This document shows, one piece after another, positions 1-8,666 of a stretch of 64,000 bases of DNA; within the stretch, counting starts at the first letter, position 1; the number at the start of each line of letters is the position of its first letter. The stretch is taken from assembly GCF_022867865.1 (NCBI RefSeq), contig NZ_JALIEC010000004.1:404338-468337 (forward strand), given 5' to 3'. Under the pieces are notes generated by a model, which was not told the origin of the DNA, ran no database searches, and worked only from the letters and a program-made list of their open reading frames with translations. Made by a program: the position numbers and the translations under genes. Source of the DNA: Phaeobacter sp. J2-8 (lineage in GTDB: Bacteria > Pseudomonadota > Alphaproteobacteria > Rhodobacterales > Rhodobacteraceae).

Positions 1-1831
1 ACCTGAACGCAAATTTCGCATAGAGCAGCGTGTCCGGTGGCGTGTGATCACAGCCGATCTGCAACAGCTCGCTGCACAGGATCTGTGCTTTTTGCGAAAA
101 TTCCTGATCCGTTGCGCGGGTGAAATGGGACGCGACCCAATCGCGCGCATCGGGGGCCGATGTGGCCAGCAACGGAATATCAATCTGACGCCCGCCGATC
201 CCCAGCCGATGCATCACATCGCGCCGGTTGCCAAAGTCGGACATGCGACCGTTGTCGAGGTGCAGGATCTTGTCCGCCAGTTGCAGGATGCCCGATCGGT
301 GCACGACCATCACGATTGTCGTTCCCTGTTGTTTCAGGCGGTGCAGCGTCTGGCCAAGCGCCCGTTCCCCGTCGGCATCCAGCAGGGCGTTGGGTTCATC
401 CAGAAACAGGTATCGCGGCGTCGTATAGATCGCCCGCGCAAGCGCGACCCGCTGGGCCTGGCCCGCCGACAGAAGATGCGGCTGGGCCTCTAGATCTGTT
501 TCGAAACTGTTCGGCAGTGCGGAAATCAGGCCGTGCACGCCTGCGGTCTTGGCCGCGTCGATGATGCGGTCGGATTCTCTATGGACATCAAAGTAGCTGA
601 TGTTTTCCGCGATCGTGCCTTGGGTCACGCGACCCAATTGCGGAAGATACCCCACCATCTGGTGCAGGGCTTCTGCGCTCAGGCCGCGAATTTCGCTTTC
701 GTCCAGAAACACGGAGCCGATTGGCGACGGTTCGATCCCCGCCAGCGCCCGCAACAATGTCGATTTCCCCGATCCAGAATTGCCGACAATCGCCAGACAT
801 TCCCCCGGTTTCAATGCCAGGCTGACACGGTCCAGCCGGGGGCGTGCGCCGCCGCCCCTCGGGACGATCAGACCCTCTGCCCGCAACGCGCCGGAAGGGG
901 TCTGTGGTTGGGTCTGGGCTGCGTTTTGGCCCGCCTCGATCTTTGTCAGGGCAAAATAATCCGCAAGGGCGGATCGGATGCGGGGGAAATGCGTCAGGCT
1001 TTGCTCTATCGACATATAGGCCTTGGAGGTGATGATCGACCCGGCGATCATGCCGCCCGCGCTCATCAATTCCATCGTCACCAACCAGGCCCCCAGCGCA
1101 AGCGCCGCAATCTGACCAGAGTTGCGCACCAGGCCGGTCAATGCTCTGCCCGAGGTGCGTGTCAGTTCGACCCGGTCCAGATGCGCGTGCCGCAGCTTTT
1201 GAATTTCAGCAAACCGATGCCGCAGGTTCTGGGCGACAATCGCCATGCCCAGGCTGGCGCGGAGCTGTTCGGCGCGGCTCAGGGTTTTGGTTTCCATTCG
1301 GGCACAGGCCGCGGCCTGAGTTTCCGAAGGCTGGCTGAGCGTCTGTGCAAGAGAGGTGCTGACCATGAAGACAGTTGCCATAACCGCCAACAAGATCAGG
1401 AAGGCAGGATGCAACAGCCAAAGCGCCAGCAGGAAAATCGGCAGCCATGGCAGGCTGAGCGCCGCCACGGCGCTTGGGCTGCCCAGAAATTTGGAAAACC
1501 CGGCGGTTTGTTCGACAAGTTGTTGCTGGTCCGGCCCGTCCGATTTCCCGTCCTGACGCAGAACCAGCGCAGTGCCCAATTGCTCGCACCACCGCGACAG
1601 CCGCGCAAGCGACAGGTCCCTGGCCGCTTCGACCAGGGCCTGTAGTGCAAGAGCGGCGAGCGCAAGCCCGCCGATCAGAAGCAAGGTTGCCATGTTGCCG
1701 CTGGGGATCACACGATCCAGAAGCTGCATCATGAACAACGGGCTGATCAGAATTGCCAGATTGCTGATCAGGCTCAGGCACAGCAATGGCGGAACGACAC
1801 GGCTGACCAGGGGAAAGTCGTTTCCTTGCAT
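1..1831 (-). CDS. Type I secretion permease/ATPase, 3' end cut by window edge
   Basis: Inner-membrane exporter subunit of a type I secretion system (PrtD/HlyB class): ATP hydrolysis drives an unfolded RTX protein through a channel formed with a membrane-fusion protein and TolC. The frame is open from ATG 1831 to the window start (about 610 codons). Hydrophobic segments fill the first 300 residues (for example near 15-40 and 135-160). The ATPase domain shows Walker A GNSGSGKST (about residue 350), signature LSAGQAQR (about 454) and Walker B YLFLDEP (about 474), then the switch histidine in VVHRSG. The last 100 or so residues continue past a usual ATPase domain without a recognisable motif. It starts 23 bases after the RTX gene on the same strand, so the RTX protein is probably its cargo. 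The membrane-fusion gene would lie outside the window. Confidence 0.88.
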   Translation of the reverse strand, partial: MQGNDFPLVSRVVPPLLCLSLISNLAILISPLFMMQLLDRVIPSGNMATLLLIGGLALAALALQALVEAARDLSLARLSRWCEQLGTALVLRQDGKSDGPDQQQLVEQTAGFSKFLGSPSAVAALSLPWLPIFLLALWLLHPAFLILLAVMATVFMVSTSLAQTLSQPSETQAAACARMETKTLSRAEQLRASLGMAIVAQNLRHRFAEIQKLRHAHLDRVELTRTSGRALTGLVRNSGQIAALALGAWLVTMELMSAGGMIAGSIITSKAYMSIEQSLTHFPRIRSALADYFALTKIEAGQNAAQTQPQTPSGALRAEGLIVPRGGGARPRLDRVSLALKPGECLAIVGNSGSGKSTLLRALAGIEPSPIGSVFLDESEIRGLSAEALHQMVGYLPQLGRVTQGTIAENISYFDVHRESDRIIDAAKTAGVHGLISALPNSFETDLEAQPHLLSAGQAQRVALARAIYTTPRYLFLDEPNALLDADGERALGQTLHRLKQQGTTIVMVVHRSGILQLADKILHLDNGRMSDFGNRRDVMHRLGIGGRQIDIPLLATSAPDARDWVASHFTRATDQEFSQKAQILCSELLQIGCDHTPPDTLLYAKFAFR

Positions 1832-1854
1832 TTGTGTCGTCTCCGCTTGCGTGG

Positions 1855-4287
1855 TCACAGGATGAAGTTGCTTTCGTCAAGGTCGTCAGCCTTGACGGAT
1901 TTGATCAGAAGCGTGTCACCCTCTTTGCCGCCGCTCAGCCCGCTGAGGTCGATCTCGGTGGCCCAGCCCTTGTCCACCATCACGGTTTCCAGGTCGGAAT
2001 ATTCCAGCCCATAGGCCGACAGGTCGATCTGATCATGGCCGACCTCGAAATCGTGGATCATGTCCTTGCCACTGCCCCCGGAGACGACAAAGGTGTCGGA
2101 CGACCCGTCTTTCCACCAATTGCCGCCCCACATGTGGTCATTGCCCTCGCCGCCGGTGATCGTGTCAGACCCGCTGCCGCCGACAATCTTGTCGTTCCCC
2201 GCGCCGCCGTCGACATTGTCATTGCCGGAGCCGGCATTCAGGTAATCGCGGCCTGCGTTGCCGGACAGGGCGTCATCACCGTCCTGCCCCATCAGGCTGT
2301 CGTTGCCGGTGCCGCCGGACATCTGGTCGTCGCCGGTGCCGCCGCTCATGTTGTCATTGCCGCTGTCGCCGGACATTTCATCGTCGCCGGAACCACCGTG
2401 CAGCGTATCGTTGCCCGCATTGCCGAACATCTTATCGTCGCCGTCGCCGCCCCGCAGTTTGTCGTTGCCGCCGATATCCGCGGCAAGTTCGGGGCTGCGG
2501 ATCAGAACCGCGGCACTGGCATCGACCTCTGAAAATGCATCCATCGACCGGGGATCGACCGCCCCGTCGTTTGATCCGGTTGCCTCGGCTTCGGCCATGA
2601 ATTCGGTATAGGCCTGGCCAGTTTGCCAATCCACATTGACCTTGAAAATGCCGCCTTGGGCTCCGGTTGATGCATCAAGGTCATGGTCACCACGGTTCAA
2701 CCCGTAATAAAGATTGCCGTCGCCATCGAGGAAAACCGCGCCATAGGCGCCCTTGGCCATGCCGCTTTCCATCGTGTCGCCGTACAGCGTGCCGGTGATT
2801 TCGACCGAATTCACCACCGGATCGCCGCCGTTTGCAACATCGCTGATGTCGATCTGATAGACCTTGCCCGCGCCGCCGTTTGTCGACGGCGGCATCACGG
2901 AATAAAACATGCCATCGGCCGCGTTATAGGAAATGTCGCACATGTTGCCGTGAAACATGCCGTCCGGCAGGTCGACATGGGTGACCACCGGATTGCCATT
3001 GGCGTCAAGGGTGTCGACGTCGATCACCTTGACCTCATTCAGGCTTGCGTTGAAGGCCCAGAGGTTGCCGCTGTCGTCGAAATCGCCGGTATAGCTGCCG
3101 GTTCCGGCCTCGCCGATGCGATAGACCGACCCGGAGGCATCGATCATCACCAGATCCTTGGCGCTGACCGCGTTGCCCAAGGCATCCGTGCCGCCGCTCT
3201 TGGCGACGCCATAGATCAGGTCGTCTTCCTGATTGAAGCCGATGGAATTGATCTTGAATCCGGGATCGTCGCCGACATTGGTATATTCGCTGGCGGCGGT
3301 GTCAAAAACCTTTAGCTGGCCATCTATCACCTGATACAGTTTGGCCTGACCGGCAACAAAGGCATCCACCGCAACTGGTTCGCCGCCAATGATCATTTCC
3401 TTGTCATAGGTGAGGATCGCACCCGGATTTTCCGCGGGCTCCGGGTCGACCGTGCGGAAGGTCAATTCACCGTTTTCGCCCGTGCCGGTCACCTGGACCT
3501 CGTGGGTTTGATAGACGCCGGAGTTGACCGAAACGGTGTCGACGACCTCGCCGTTCCACAGCACCTCAATCTCGCCGGTTGTATGACCAGCGGCAAGGTT
3601 GGCCGCGACCTCAAAGGAAATCGTGTATTCCTGACCCGCCTCTGTTCCCGCCGACTGAGAGATCGCCGACGTGCCGTCGACGTCGTCGGTCATGGTCCAT
3701 CCGCCCTTTTCGGCCAATTGCGACATGGTCTGCAGACCGTCGAGCGCGCCGCCAAGCAGGTTGTTGCCCGCTGTATCTCCAAAAATGATGTCATCGCCGC
3801 TTCCGGCGTTAACCGTATCATTGCCCTGACCCCCTTCGGCGTAATCGTCGCCGCGTTCAAGGTTCAGCAGGTCGTGACCATCGTCACCAAAGGCGCGATC
3901 GTTCCCCTGGCCTGCGTTGACAATGTCATCTCCGGCCCCGGCAAGCAGGGTGTCATCACCGCCGTTCCCAAGCAGGACATCATTGCCGGCCCCGGTCTTG
4001 ATCAGGTCGTTGAACGACCGGATGTCGCCAAGGTCGCTGACAACCACCGCATCCGGGTCATAGACCCATTTCCCGTTCACATAGTTCCATTCATTGCCGA
4101 CCATGTCCCCGGCGGCCAGATCGTTGCCGTGCCCGGTGCTGATCGTGTCGTCACCGGCATGGCCGTTGACCTTGTCGACCTCTGCCAGCTTTTCTGACAG
4201 GGACTTGGAACCGCCGTTCGAAAACCCGTCTGTAATTGCATCGTTGTTGGTCGTACCAACAAATGTATTGTCGTGTTCACTCACCAT
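1855..4287 (-). CDS. RTX (hemolysin-type calcium-binding) secreted protein with an internal propeller-like region
   Basis: 810-residue predicted secreted protein without an N-terminal signal peptide, as expected for type I export. Calcium-binding nonapeptides (GGxGxDxx) occur in two blocks, about residues 41-172 and 607-723; examples are GGSGDDEMSG and GGTGNDSLMG. Between them, about residues 290-600, lies a non-RTX region with repeats of the type IGFNQEDDLIYGV, GDFDDSGNLWAF and ISYNAADGMFYSV, which looks like a beta-propeller (DUF6923-like by eye). A further stretch (about 175-285) resembles a carbohydrate-binding/jelly-roll fold. The C-terminus ends in a short acidic/hydrophobic tail (DLDESNFIL), typical of type I secretion signals. 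No protease (HExxH) or hydrolase motif was seen, so the role is unknown; adhesin or surface-layer-like protein is possible. The exporter gene follows 23 bases downstream. Confidence 0.85.
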   Translation of the reverse strand: MVSEHDNTFVGTTNNDAITDGFSNGGSKSLSEKLAEVDKVNGHAGDDTISTGHGNDLAAGDMVGNEWNYVNGKWVYDPDAVVVSDLGDIRSFNDLIKTGAGNDVLLGNGGDDTLLAGAGDDIVNAGQGNDRAFGDDGHDLLNLERGDDYAEGGQGNDTVNAGSGDDIIFGDTAGNNLLGGALDGLQTMSQLAEKGGWTMTDDVDGTSAISQSAGTEAGQEYTISFEVAANLAAGHTTGEIEVLWNGEVVDTVSVNSGVYQTHEVQVTGTGENGELTFRTVDPEPAENPGAILTYDKEMIIGGEPVAVDAFVAGQAKLYQVIDGQLKVFDTAASEYTNVGDDPGFKINSIGFNQEDDLIYGVAKSGGTDALGNAVSAKDLVMIDASGSVYRIGEAGTGSYTGDFDDSGNLWAFNASLNEVKVIDVDTLDANGNPVVTHVDLPDGMFHGNMCDISYNAADGMFYSVMPPSTNGGAGKVYQIDISDVANGGDPVVNSVEITGTLYGDTMESGMAKGAYGAVFLDGDGNLYYGLNRGDHDLDASTGAQGGIFKVNVDWQTGQAYTEFMAEAEATGSNDGAVDPRSMDAFSEVDASAAVLIRSPELAADIGGNDKLRGGDGDDKMFGNAGNDTLHGGSGDDEMSGDSGNDNMSGGTGDDQMSGGTGNDSLMGQDGDDALSGNAGRDYLNAGSGNDNVDGGAGNDKIVGGSGSDTITGGEGNDHMWGGNWWKDGSSDTFVVSGGSGKDMIHDFEVGHDQIDLSAYGLEYSDLETVMVDKGWATEIDLSGLSGGKEGDTLLIKSVKADDLDESNFIL

Positions 4288-4468
4288 ATTTCACTACTCC
4301 CAGACAAAATACTCATGCAGGGATGCAGGACATTCGCTAAATAAAGTCTAACCTCAGGCCCGTCTTGCGACAGAACCTGCGGGGATTTTAGTGTTAATTT
4401 TGCCTATTGCCGGAACCTTTTCGCAACCAGCCCGCCAGCACCGTCATTGTCGCATTGCGGCATCAATC

Positions 4469-4498
4469 AAGGGCGCGCCAATCATTGGCCGCGCCCTT
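4469..4498 (-). terminator. GC-rich hairpin, probable terminator of the flavin monooxygenase operon
   Basis: AAGGGCGCG (4469-4477) pairs with CGCGCCCTT (4490-4498), and CCAA/TTGG extends the stem around a three-base loop, with one bulged C at 4489. It lies about 80 bases beyond the last gene of the operon ending at 4576. No long T-run follows on either strand, so termination is inferred from the strong stem and its position. The rest of 4288-4575 holds only the RTX upstream region. Confidence 0.5.
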
Positions 4499-4575
4499 TG
4501 GTGTCGTTGTGATCATCGTGCCGTGTCAGCCCCCTGCGCGGGAACATGTGACGTCAATCACCCGTAATTCCGGGT

Positions 4576-5253
4576 TCAGATGTCGCGCGCCGGCGTTACA
4601 CAGTGCAATTTGGTGCATTTGCGCATGCCGATTTCGTCGATCGTTGGCAGATTGGTTCTTGCGGCCAGGGCCATGGCTTCTTCGACTGTGGCGACCTCGC
4701 CGCCTGCGCCCAGAATTTGCGAGATGACAGCGCCGCCACCGCCCGCAATCCGAACAAGTTGCAGGACAGACCCGAGATGCGACAACACGTTGTTTGACGA
4801 ACGCGCGGTGTCATCATCCGCCCCGATGGCAATCGGAAAGATATGCCCCGGTGATACGATGTCGTCCGGCCCTGCGTTTGGTGCAGTCGCGGTGCGGATT
4901 GTGTGGGCCCGCTCGGCTGCGGAAATGCCGGTTGTGATCCCGTCCCGCGCCTCGATAGAAACCGCCTGACCCCAGCCGATATTTCGGTGGCGCACCGGCT
5001 GCATGGGAATGCCCAGACGATCAATCGCCTCTGCGCTGAGCACAAGGCTGACAAGACCTCTGGCGTGCGTGGCCATATCGTTGATGGCGCTTGCACTGAC
5101 GTTGCGGGCCGCACAGAACATCAGGGCTTGATCCGTGGCTGGATCAAGGAAAATGGCCAGCCTCCCGGATTTCAGATGCGGCAACAGGGTGGCATTCGGC
5201 CCGGCGACATAGGTCGACGGGAACCGGTCTGGCAAAAGCGATGTCACAGGCAT
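4576..5253 (-). CDS. RibB-like (DHBP synthase fold) protein lacking the catalytic motifs
   Basis: 225-residue homologue of 3,4-dihydroxy-2-butanone-4-phosphate synthase, the riboflavin enzyme acting on ribulose 5-phosphate. Recognisable matches are the middle segment ending [18 protein letters not shown] (canonical form GVTTGVSAADR) and SPGHIFPI (canonical RPGHVFPL). The catalytic N-terminal loop DDEDRENEGD is replaced by [11 protein letters not shown], the GGHTEA motif by SSNNVLSH, and the acidic ELTNDDG loop by QILGAGG. It should therefore not make DHBP by the known mechanism. It overlaps the flavin reductase gene by 10 bases and is last in an operon with two flavin-dependent monooxygenases, so a flavin-linked binding or regulatory role is a reasonable guess. 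Fold assignment is fairly sure; function is unknown. Confidence 0.7.
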   Translation of the reverse strand: MPVTSLLPDRFPSTYVAGPNATLLPHLKSGRLAIFLDPATDQALMFCAARNVSASAINDMATHARGLVSLVLSAEAIDRLGIPMQPVRHRNIGWGQAVSIEARDGITTGISAAERAHTIRTATAPNAGPDDIVSPGHIFPIAIGADDDTARSSNNVLSHLGSVLQLVRIAGGGGAVISQILGAGGEVATVEEAMALAARTNLPTIDEIGMRKCTKLHCVTPARDI

Positions 5254-5783
5254 GTGTTGATCTCGATTTGATGGAATTGACGGGCGGCATAGATGCTTGC
5301 CTTGTCATCTTCTGACATGGAAATTTGCCGGATCACGCCAAGCAGGATGCTGTGCGAGCCGACGACCTTGGTGTCGACGACATCGCAATCAAAGGCCACC
5401 AGCGCATCCACAAGCATCGGGGCGCCGGTCACGCCAACCGACCAATCCGCAGCGGCGAACCGTTCTTCTGTTGGGGTCTTGCCGCCAAAGAGCATGGCCA
5501 GATCTTCATGGCGCGGCCCCAGCGTATTGACGCAGAGCCGCCCGTTTTCACGAAAGGATTGACCAACCGAGCTGGTGTTGTTGACGCAGACCAGAAGCGT
5601 CGGCGGCGTGTCGCAGACGCTGCACACCGCCGTTGCCGTGAACCCCGCGCGCCCGGCGCTGCCATCGGTGGTGATGACATTGACCGCGCCGGCAAAACGG
5701 GCCATGCCCGCGCGAAACTGATCCTTGGTGACCGCGGGGAATGTGTCTATTTTCTGTTTTGTCATTGAAATGGCCATTGGCAT
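5244..5783 (-). CDS. NAD(P)H:flavin reductase (DszD/NtaB/RutF-like)
   Basis: 179-residue flavin reductase-like FMN-binding protein that supplies reduced FMN to two-component monooxygenases. The family pattern is clear: FAGAVNVITTDG, then GFTATAVCSVCDTPPTLLVCVN, then a region ending FDCDVVDTKVVGSHSILLGVI. The start is placed at ATG 5783, which forms a TAATG junction with the monooxygenase upstream; ATGs at 5777 and 5765 are alternatives, and longer frames would run into the upstream gene. Tight coupling to the NtaA/DszA-type monooxygenase gene argues that this is its dedicated electron supplier. It overlaps the RibB-like gene at the 3' end. Confidence 0.85.
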   Translation of the reverse strand: MPMAISMTKQKIDTFPAVTKDQFRAGMARFAGAVNVITTDGSAGRAGFTATAVCSVCDTPPTLLVCVNNTSSVGQSFRENGRLCVNTLGPRHEDLAMLFGGKTPTEERFAAADWSVGVTGAPMLVDALVAFDCDVVDTKVVGSHSILLGVIRQISMSEDDKASIYAARQFHQIEINTCL

Positions 5784-7126
5784 TAGTCCTGTAACAGGTT
5801 TTCGCGCAGGGTCGGCCCGGCATAGGACGTCCGATAGCGCCCGCGGCGTTGCAGTTCGGGCACCACGTGATCCACGAATTCTTCGAAACAACCCGGGGTA
5901 TAGGTCGCGGCCAGCATGAAGCCGTCGGCGCCGCCTTCGTCCATGTAGATTTCCATCTGGTCGGCGATGTCGGACGCCGTACCGACCAGCACCGGCATGC
6001 CCATACCCTGGGCATAGATCAGCGCGGCTTCGCGCACGGTGACCGGCAGTTCGCCCTTGGGATCCTTGGCGTAGATGATCGATTTAAACAGACCCTGAAT
6101 TCCCGGAACCTCGAGATTCCGCACGTTTTCATCCAGATCCATTTTGGAAAAATCGAGCCCGAAGTGCCCCGACATCCAGGCCAGCGCGCCCTCCAGCGGG
6201 ATGCAGGACACGATACGTTCATATTTCGCCTGTGCCTCTTCGCGGGTGGCGGCGACAACCGTCTGGACCCCATAGATCAGCTTCATGCTGCCGTCGGGGC
6301 GGTTGAACTTGCGGGCGCGTGCCTGAAGATCGTCGGCATATTCGCGCATGCGCTCGACGCTGGGATGCACGGCAAAGACGGCCTCGGCGGTTTCAGCGGC
6401 AAAATCGCGACCGCGCGGTGACGAGCCGGCCTGCCAGAACACCGGGCGGCCCTGCGGTGAGGGCGAGCAGAAATGGCGGCCCTTGCATTTGAAGTATTTG
6501 CCGTCATGGTCGATCACCTTGACCTTGTCCGGGTCGGCATAAACCCCGCTTTCCTTGTCCGCGATCACCGCATCCGGTTCCCAGGAATCCCACAGCTCGC
6601 AGCAGAGCTTCACGTATTCGTCCATCCGGTCATAACGTTCGTTGCGCGGGGTCATGTCCTCATGCCCGTAGGCGTCCCATTCGCTCTTGGAATAAGAGCT
6701 GACGATGTTCCACGCGACGCGCCCGGCAGACAGGTGGTCGAGGCTCGAAAGCAGGCGGCACATGGCATAGGGATGGGTGAACATGGTCGACAGGGTCACG
6801 CCAATGCCCAGATTCTTGGTCGCAGCGGCAACAATTGGCACGATGGTCGAAGGTTCATGCGTCGGGCATTGCACCGCATATTTGATGGTCGCATCAGAGC
6901 TGCCATCATAGGTGTTATAAGGTGCCAGTTCGTCAGCAATGAACATGGCGTCAAACAGGCCGCGCTCCATCGTGCGGCCCATCTGTTGCCAATAATCAGG
7001 GCGCGAGAAGTGATAGCCGATCTTGTCAGTCGGGTTGCGCCACATGCCGGTGGCGTGGCTGTTGACACCATGTTGCACGAAACCGAGGAGGTGAGCTTTT
7101 TTCTTGGACAAGGTAGTCTCTTTCAT
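5783..7126 (-). CDS. NtaA/SnaA/DszA-family FMNH2-dependent monooxygenase
   Basis: 447-residue bacterial-luciferase-fold monooxygenase using FMNH2 and O2. Family hallmarks are HLLGFVQHGVNSHATGMWR near the N-terminus, WNIVSSYSKSEWDAYG (the GWNxVTS-like flavin-site segment), YADPDKVKVIDHDGKYFKCKGRHF and PVFWQAGSSPRGRDFAAETAEAVF. Known members oxidise nitrilotriacetate, EDTA, pristinamycin IIB and dibenzothiophene sulfone, so the substrate cannot be read from sequence. Start ATG 7126 was chosen because MKETTLSKKKAHLLGF matches the family N-terminus; the frame is open about 90 residues further upstream, but that part is low-complexity and overlaps the preceding gene. The flavin reductase follows with a one-base overlap. 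The second monooxygenase gene lies 55 bases upstream. Confidence 0.85.
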   Translation of the reverse strand: MKETTLSKKKAHLLGFVQHGVNSHATGMWRNPTDKIGYHFSRPDYWQQMGRTMERGLFDAMFIADELAPYNTYDGSSDATIKYAVQCPTHEPSTIVPIVAAATKNLGIGVTLSTMFTHPYAMCRLLSSLDHLSAGRVAWNIVSSYSKSEWDAYGHEDMTPRNERYDRMDEYVKLCCELWDSWEPDAVIADKESGVYADPDKVKVIDHDGKYFKCKGRHFCSPSPQGRPVFWQAGSSPRGRDFAAETAEAVFAVHPSVERMREYADDLQARARKFNRPDGSMKLIYGVQTVVAATREEAQAKYERIVSCIPLEGALAWMSGHFGLDFSKMDLDENVRNLEVPGIQGLFKSIIYAKDPKGELPVTVREAALIYAQGMGMPVLVGTASDIADQMEIYMDEGGADGFMLAATYTPGCFEEFVDHVVPELQRRGRYRTSYAGPTLRENLLQD

Positions 7127-7181
7127 TCTTGGAGTGTTGGGGCCCGGCGGGGGCCGGACCGTTGGGTTGCATCGAAGAGGG

Positions 7182-8276
7182 TCAGGGAAGGGTGGCGACG
7201 GGTTCCGGCGATGTGTCGCGGATTGGGTCGACGACCCGGGACATGAAAACAGGGATATCGGCGGCGGGGTTGTCGAACTGGCACAGCACACGATCCACGC
7301 CCAGGGATCGAAGCTGGCGCAACCGCGCCTGTAGCGTTGCGTAATCGCCCACCAGACCGGCGGCGAAACCGGCATTGGAATCGACCATTTCGGCATCGCT
7401 GAGGTTGGCCCAGCTTGTCGCGCCGGATTGCTGCATGATGGTGCGGAATTCTGCGATGGACCGGGTATCGCGGCGCGCGATCAGGCGCTCCACCCGCGCC
7501 TGTGCCGCGCTGTTGGTCGGTTCGGCGATTACATGGGCATTGATGGCGATGGTCGCCTTGCGCCCGGTGGCAGCCTCGGTCTTGCGCAGGGTTGCGATCT
7601 GATGCGCCAGGGCGGCGTCATCCATGCCATTAAGGAACAGACATTCCCCGGCCTCAGCCGCCATTTGAACGGCGCGGGTCGAATGGCCCGCAATCCAGAC
7701 CTCGGGCCGGTGCGCCGGGTCAAGCCCGGACGCGCCGCTGTCGAACAGGGTGTGAAGCGCGGTCAAAAAGGCCTCGGCCCGGTCGTAACGCCCAGTATGG
7801 TCAAGCCAGTCCACACCGGCACGTTCAAATTCGGATTGCCACCAGCCGCAGACAATGCTGAGCGCAATGGGTCGTTTGGCCAGCGCCGAGACGGTATCGA
7901 CCATCCGCGCGACCTGTAGCGGGGATCGGAACCCCGGTTTGACCGCGCCGCACAGGTCAATGCGGGTCGTGGTGGCGGCGATGGCCGACAGCAGGGTCCA
8001 GGCGTCAATGACCGGGGCGTTTGCGCCGTGCACCGGGTTCAGCAGATTTTCAGAGCAATAAAGAAAGTCGTAGTCACAGGAGTCCGCCAGCCGCGCGGTT
8101 TGCAGACAGGCGGCCATGCTGGCCGTGGGCGAAATATCCAACGTGCGCAGCCACCCGCCATAGACCGGCAGCCATATCCCGATCTGCGGGGCCGCAGAGT
8201 CCGGTGCCGTGCCGGGTGCCGTGTCGGGCGCGGATGTCCCGCGCCTGACCGGGTTTTGATGGGGTGCGGGTGTCAT
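7182..8276 (-). CDS. LLM-class flavin-dependent monooxygenase, SfnG/SsuD-like
   Basis: 364-residue luciferase-like monooxygenase of the alkanesulfonate/dimethylsulfone branch. The segment AVKPGFRSPLQVARMVDT followed by IALSIVCGWWQSEFERAG and DWLDHTGRYDRAEAFL follows the SfnG/SsuD pattern (xVxPGxxxPxxxAxM, then NxxxGWxxxEFxxxGxxWxxHxxRYxRxxEF). IWIAGHSTRAVQMAAEAGE forms the later flavin/phosphate-binding segment. This suggests oxidation of a sulfone or sulfonate, but other LLM substrates remain possible. ATG 8276 overlaps the stop of the small membrane protein (ATGA), indicating translational coupling. It is the third gene of the operon headed by the sodium symporter. Confidence 0.8.
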   Translation of the reverse strand: MTPAPHQNPVRRGTSAPDTAPGTAPDSAAPQIGIWLPVYGGWLRTLDISPTASMAACLQTARLADSCDYDFLYCSENLLNPVHGANAPVIDAWTLLSAIAATTTRIDLCGAVKPGFRSPLQVARMVDTVSALAKRPIALSIVCGWWQSEFERAGVDWLDHTGRYDRAEAFLTALHTLFDSGASGLDPAHRPEVWIAGHSTRAVQMAAEAGECLFLNGMDDAALAHQIATLRKTEAATGRKATIAINAHVIAEPTNSAAQARVERLIARRDTRSIAEFRTIMQQSGATSWANLSDAEMVDSNAGFAAGLVGDYATLQARLRQLRSLGVDRVLCQFDNPAADIPVFMSRVVDPIRDTSPEPVATLP

Positions 8277-8584
8277 TGGGCCTCGCGCATCGGGGTGTCG
8301 AGGAAAAATGCCACGCCGTTGGCGGCGGCACTGCCGATGGCCAGAAGCGGCCCAAGGTAGATAAAGACCGGCGCGACGCCGATCAGCGCGATGACCACGC
8401 TGGCGGCGACAACGGCAATGCCGAACATCCACCATTTTGCATTCAGGTCGCCGGATGTTTCGGTGTCGATTGTGTCGTCATCAAAGGTCTTGAGCGCGCC
8501 GCGCACACCGCGCGTGTAGCCGGCCACAAACAGGACCGTCGCGACGATCCCGCAAACAATGAAGAATATCAGTAGGCTGGACAT
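8273..8584 (-). CDS. Small integral membrane protein, unknown family
   Basis: 103 residues. Three hydrophobic stretches are visible: about 4-23 (LLIFFIVCGIVATVLFVAGY), 50-68 (WWMFGIAVVAASVVIALIG) and 70-95 (VFIYLGPLLAIGSAAANGVAFF). A short charged, cytoplasmic-looking loop with DDDTIDTET joins the first two. I do not recognise the family. It sits directly downstream of a sodium:solute symporter and its stop overlaps the start of the next monooxygenase gene, so it is probably a real co-expressed gene, perhaps an accessory to the symporter. Small partner membrane proteins are known for some symporters of this superfamily, but no direct similarity could be tested. Confidence 0.7.
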   Translation of the reverse strand: MSSLLIFFIVCGIVATVLFVAGYTRGVRGALKTFDDDTIDTETSGDLNAKWWMFGIAVVAASVVIALIGVAPVFIYLGPLLAIGSAAANGVAFFLDTPMREAQ

Positions 8585-8626
8585 GGAATGGGCTCCTTGT
8601 TGGGCATTCGGGTGATGTGGGTGGGG

Positions 8627-8654
8627 CGGCCGCCCGATCCGTCGCGGGCGGCCG
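8627..8654 (-). other. Strong intercistronic hairpin after the symporter gene
   Basis: CGGCCGCCCG (8627-8636) pairs perfectly with CGGGCGGCCG (8645-8654) around an 8-base loop. It lies 13-40 bases past the symporter stop and about 40 bases before the small membrane protein gene. No T-run follows in the direction of transcription, so it is more likely an mRNA-stabilising or attenuating element than a full terminator. Confidence 0.6.
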
Positions 8655-8666
8655 ATGGTACATTTT

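Noticed and set aside
533..1645. 370-codon open frame on the plus strand
   Set aside because: Shadow of the type I exporter gene, which has clear Walker and signature motifs on the other strand.
2119..2480. Regular short DNA repeats resembling a repeat array
   Set aside because: They are degenerate 27-base units encoding RTX nonapeptides in frame, with no spacers, so not a CRISPR array.
4576..5253. Functional ribB
   Set aside because: The RENEGD, GHTEA and NDDG-type active-site motifs are all missing.
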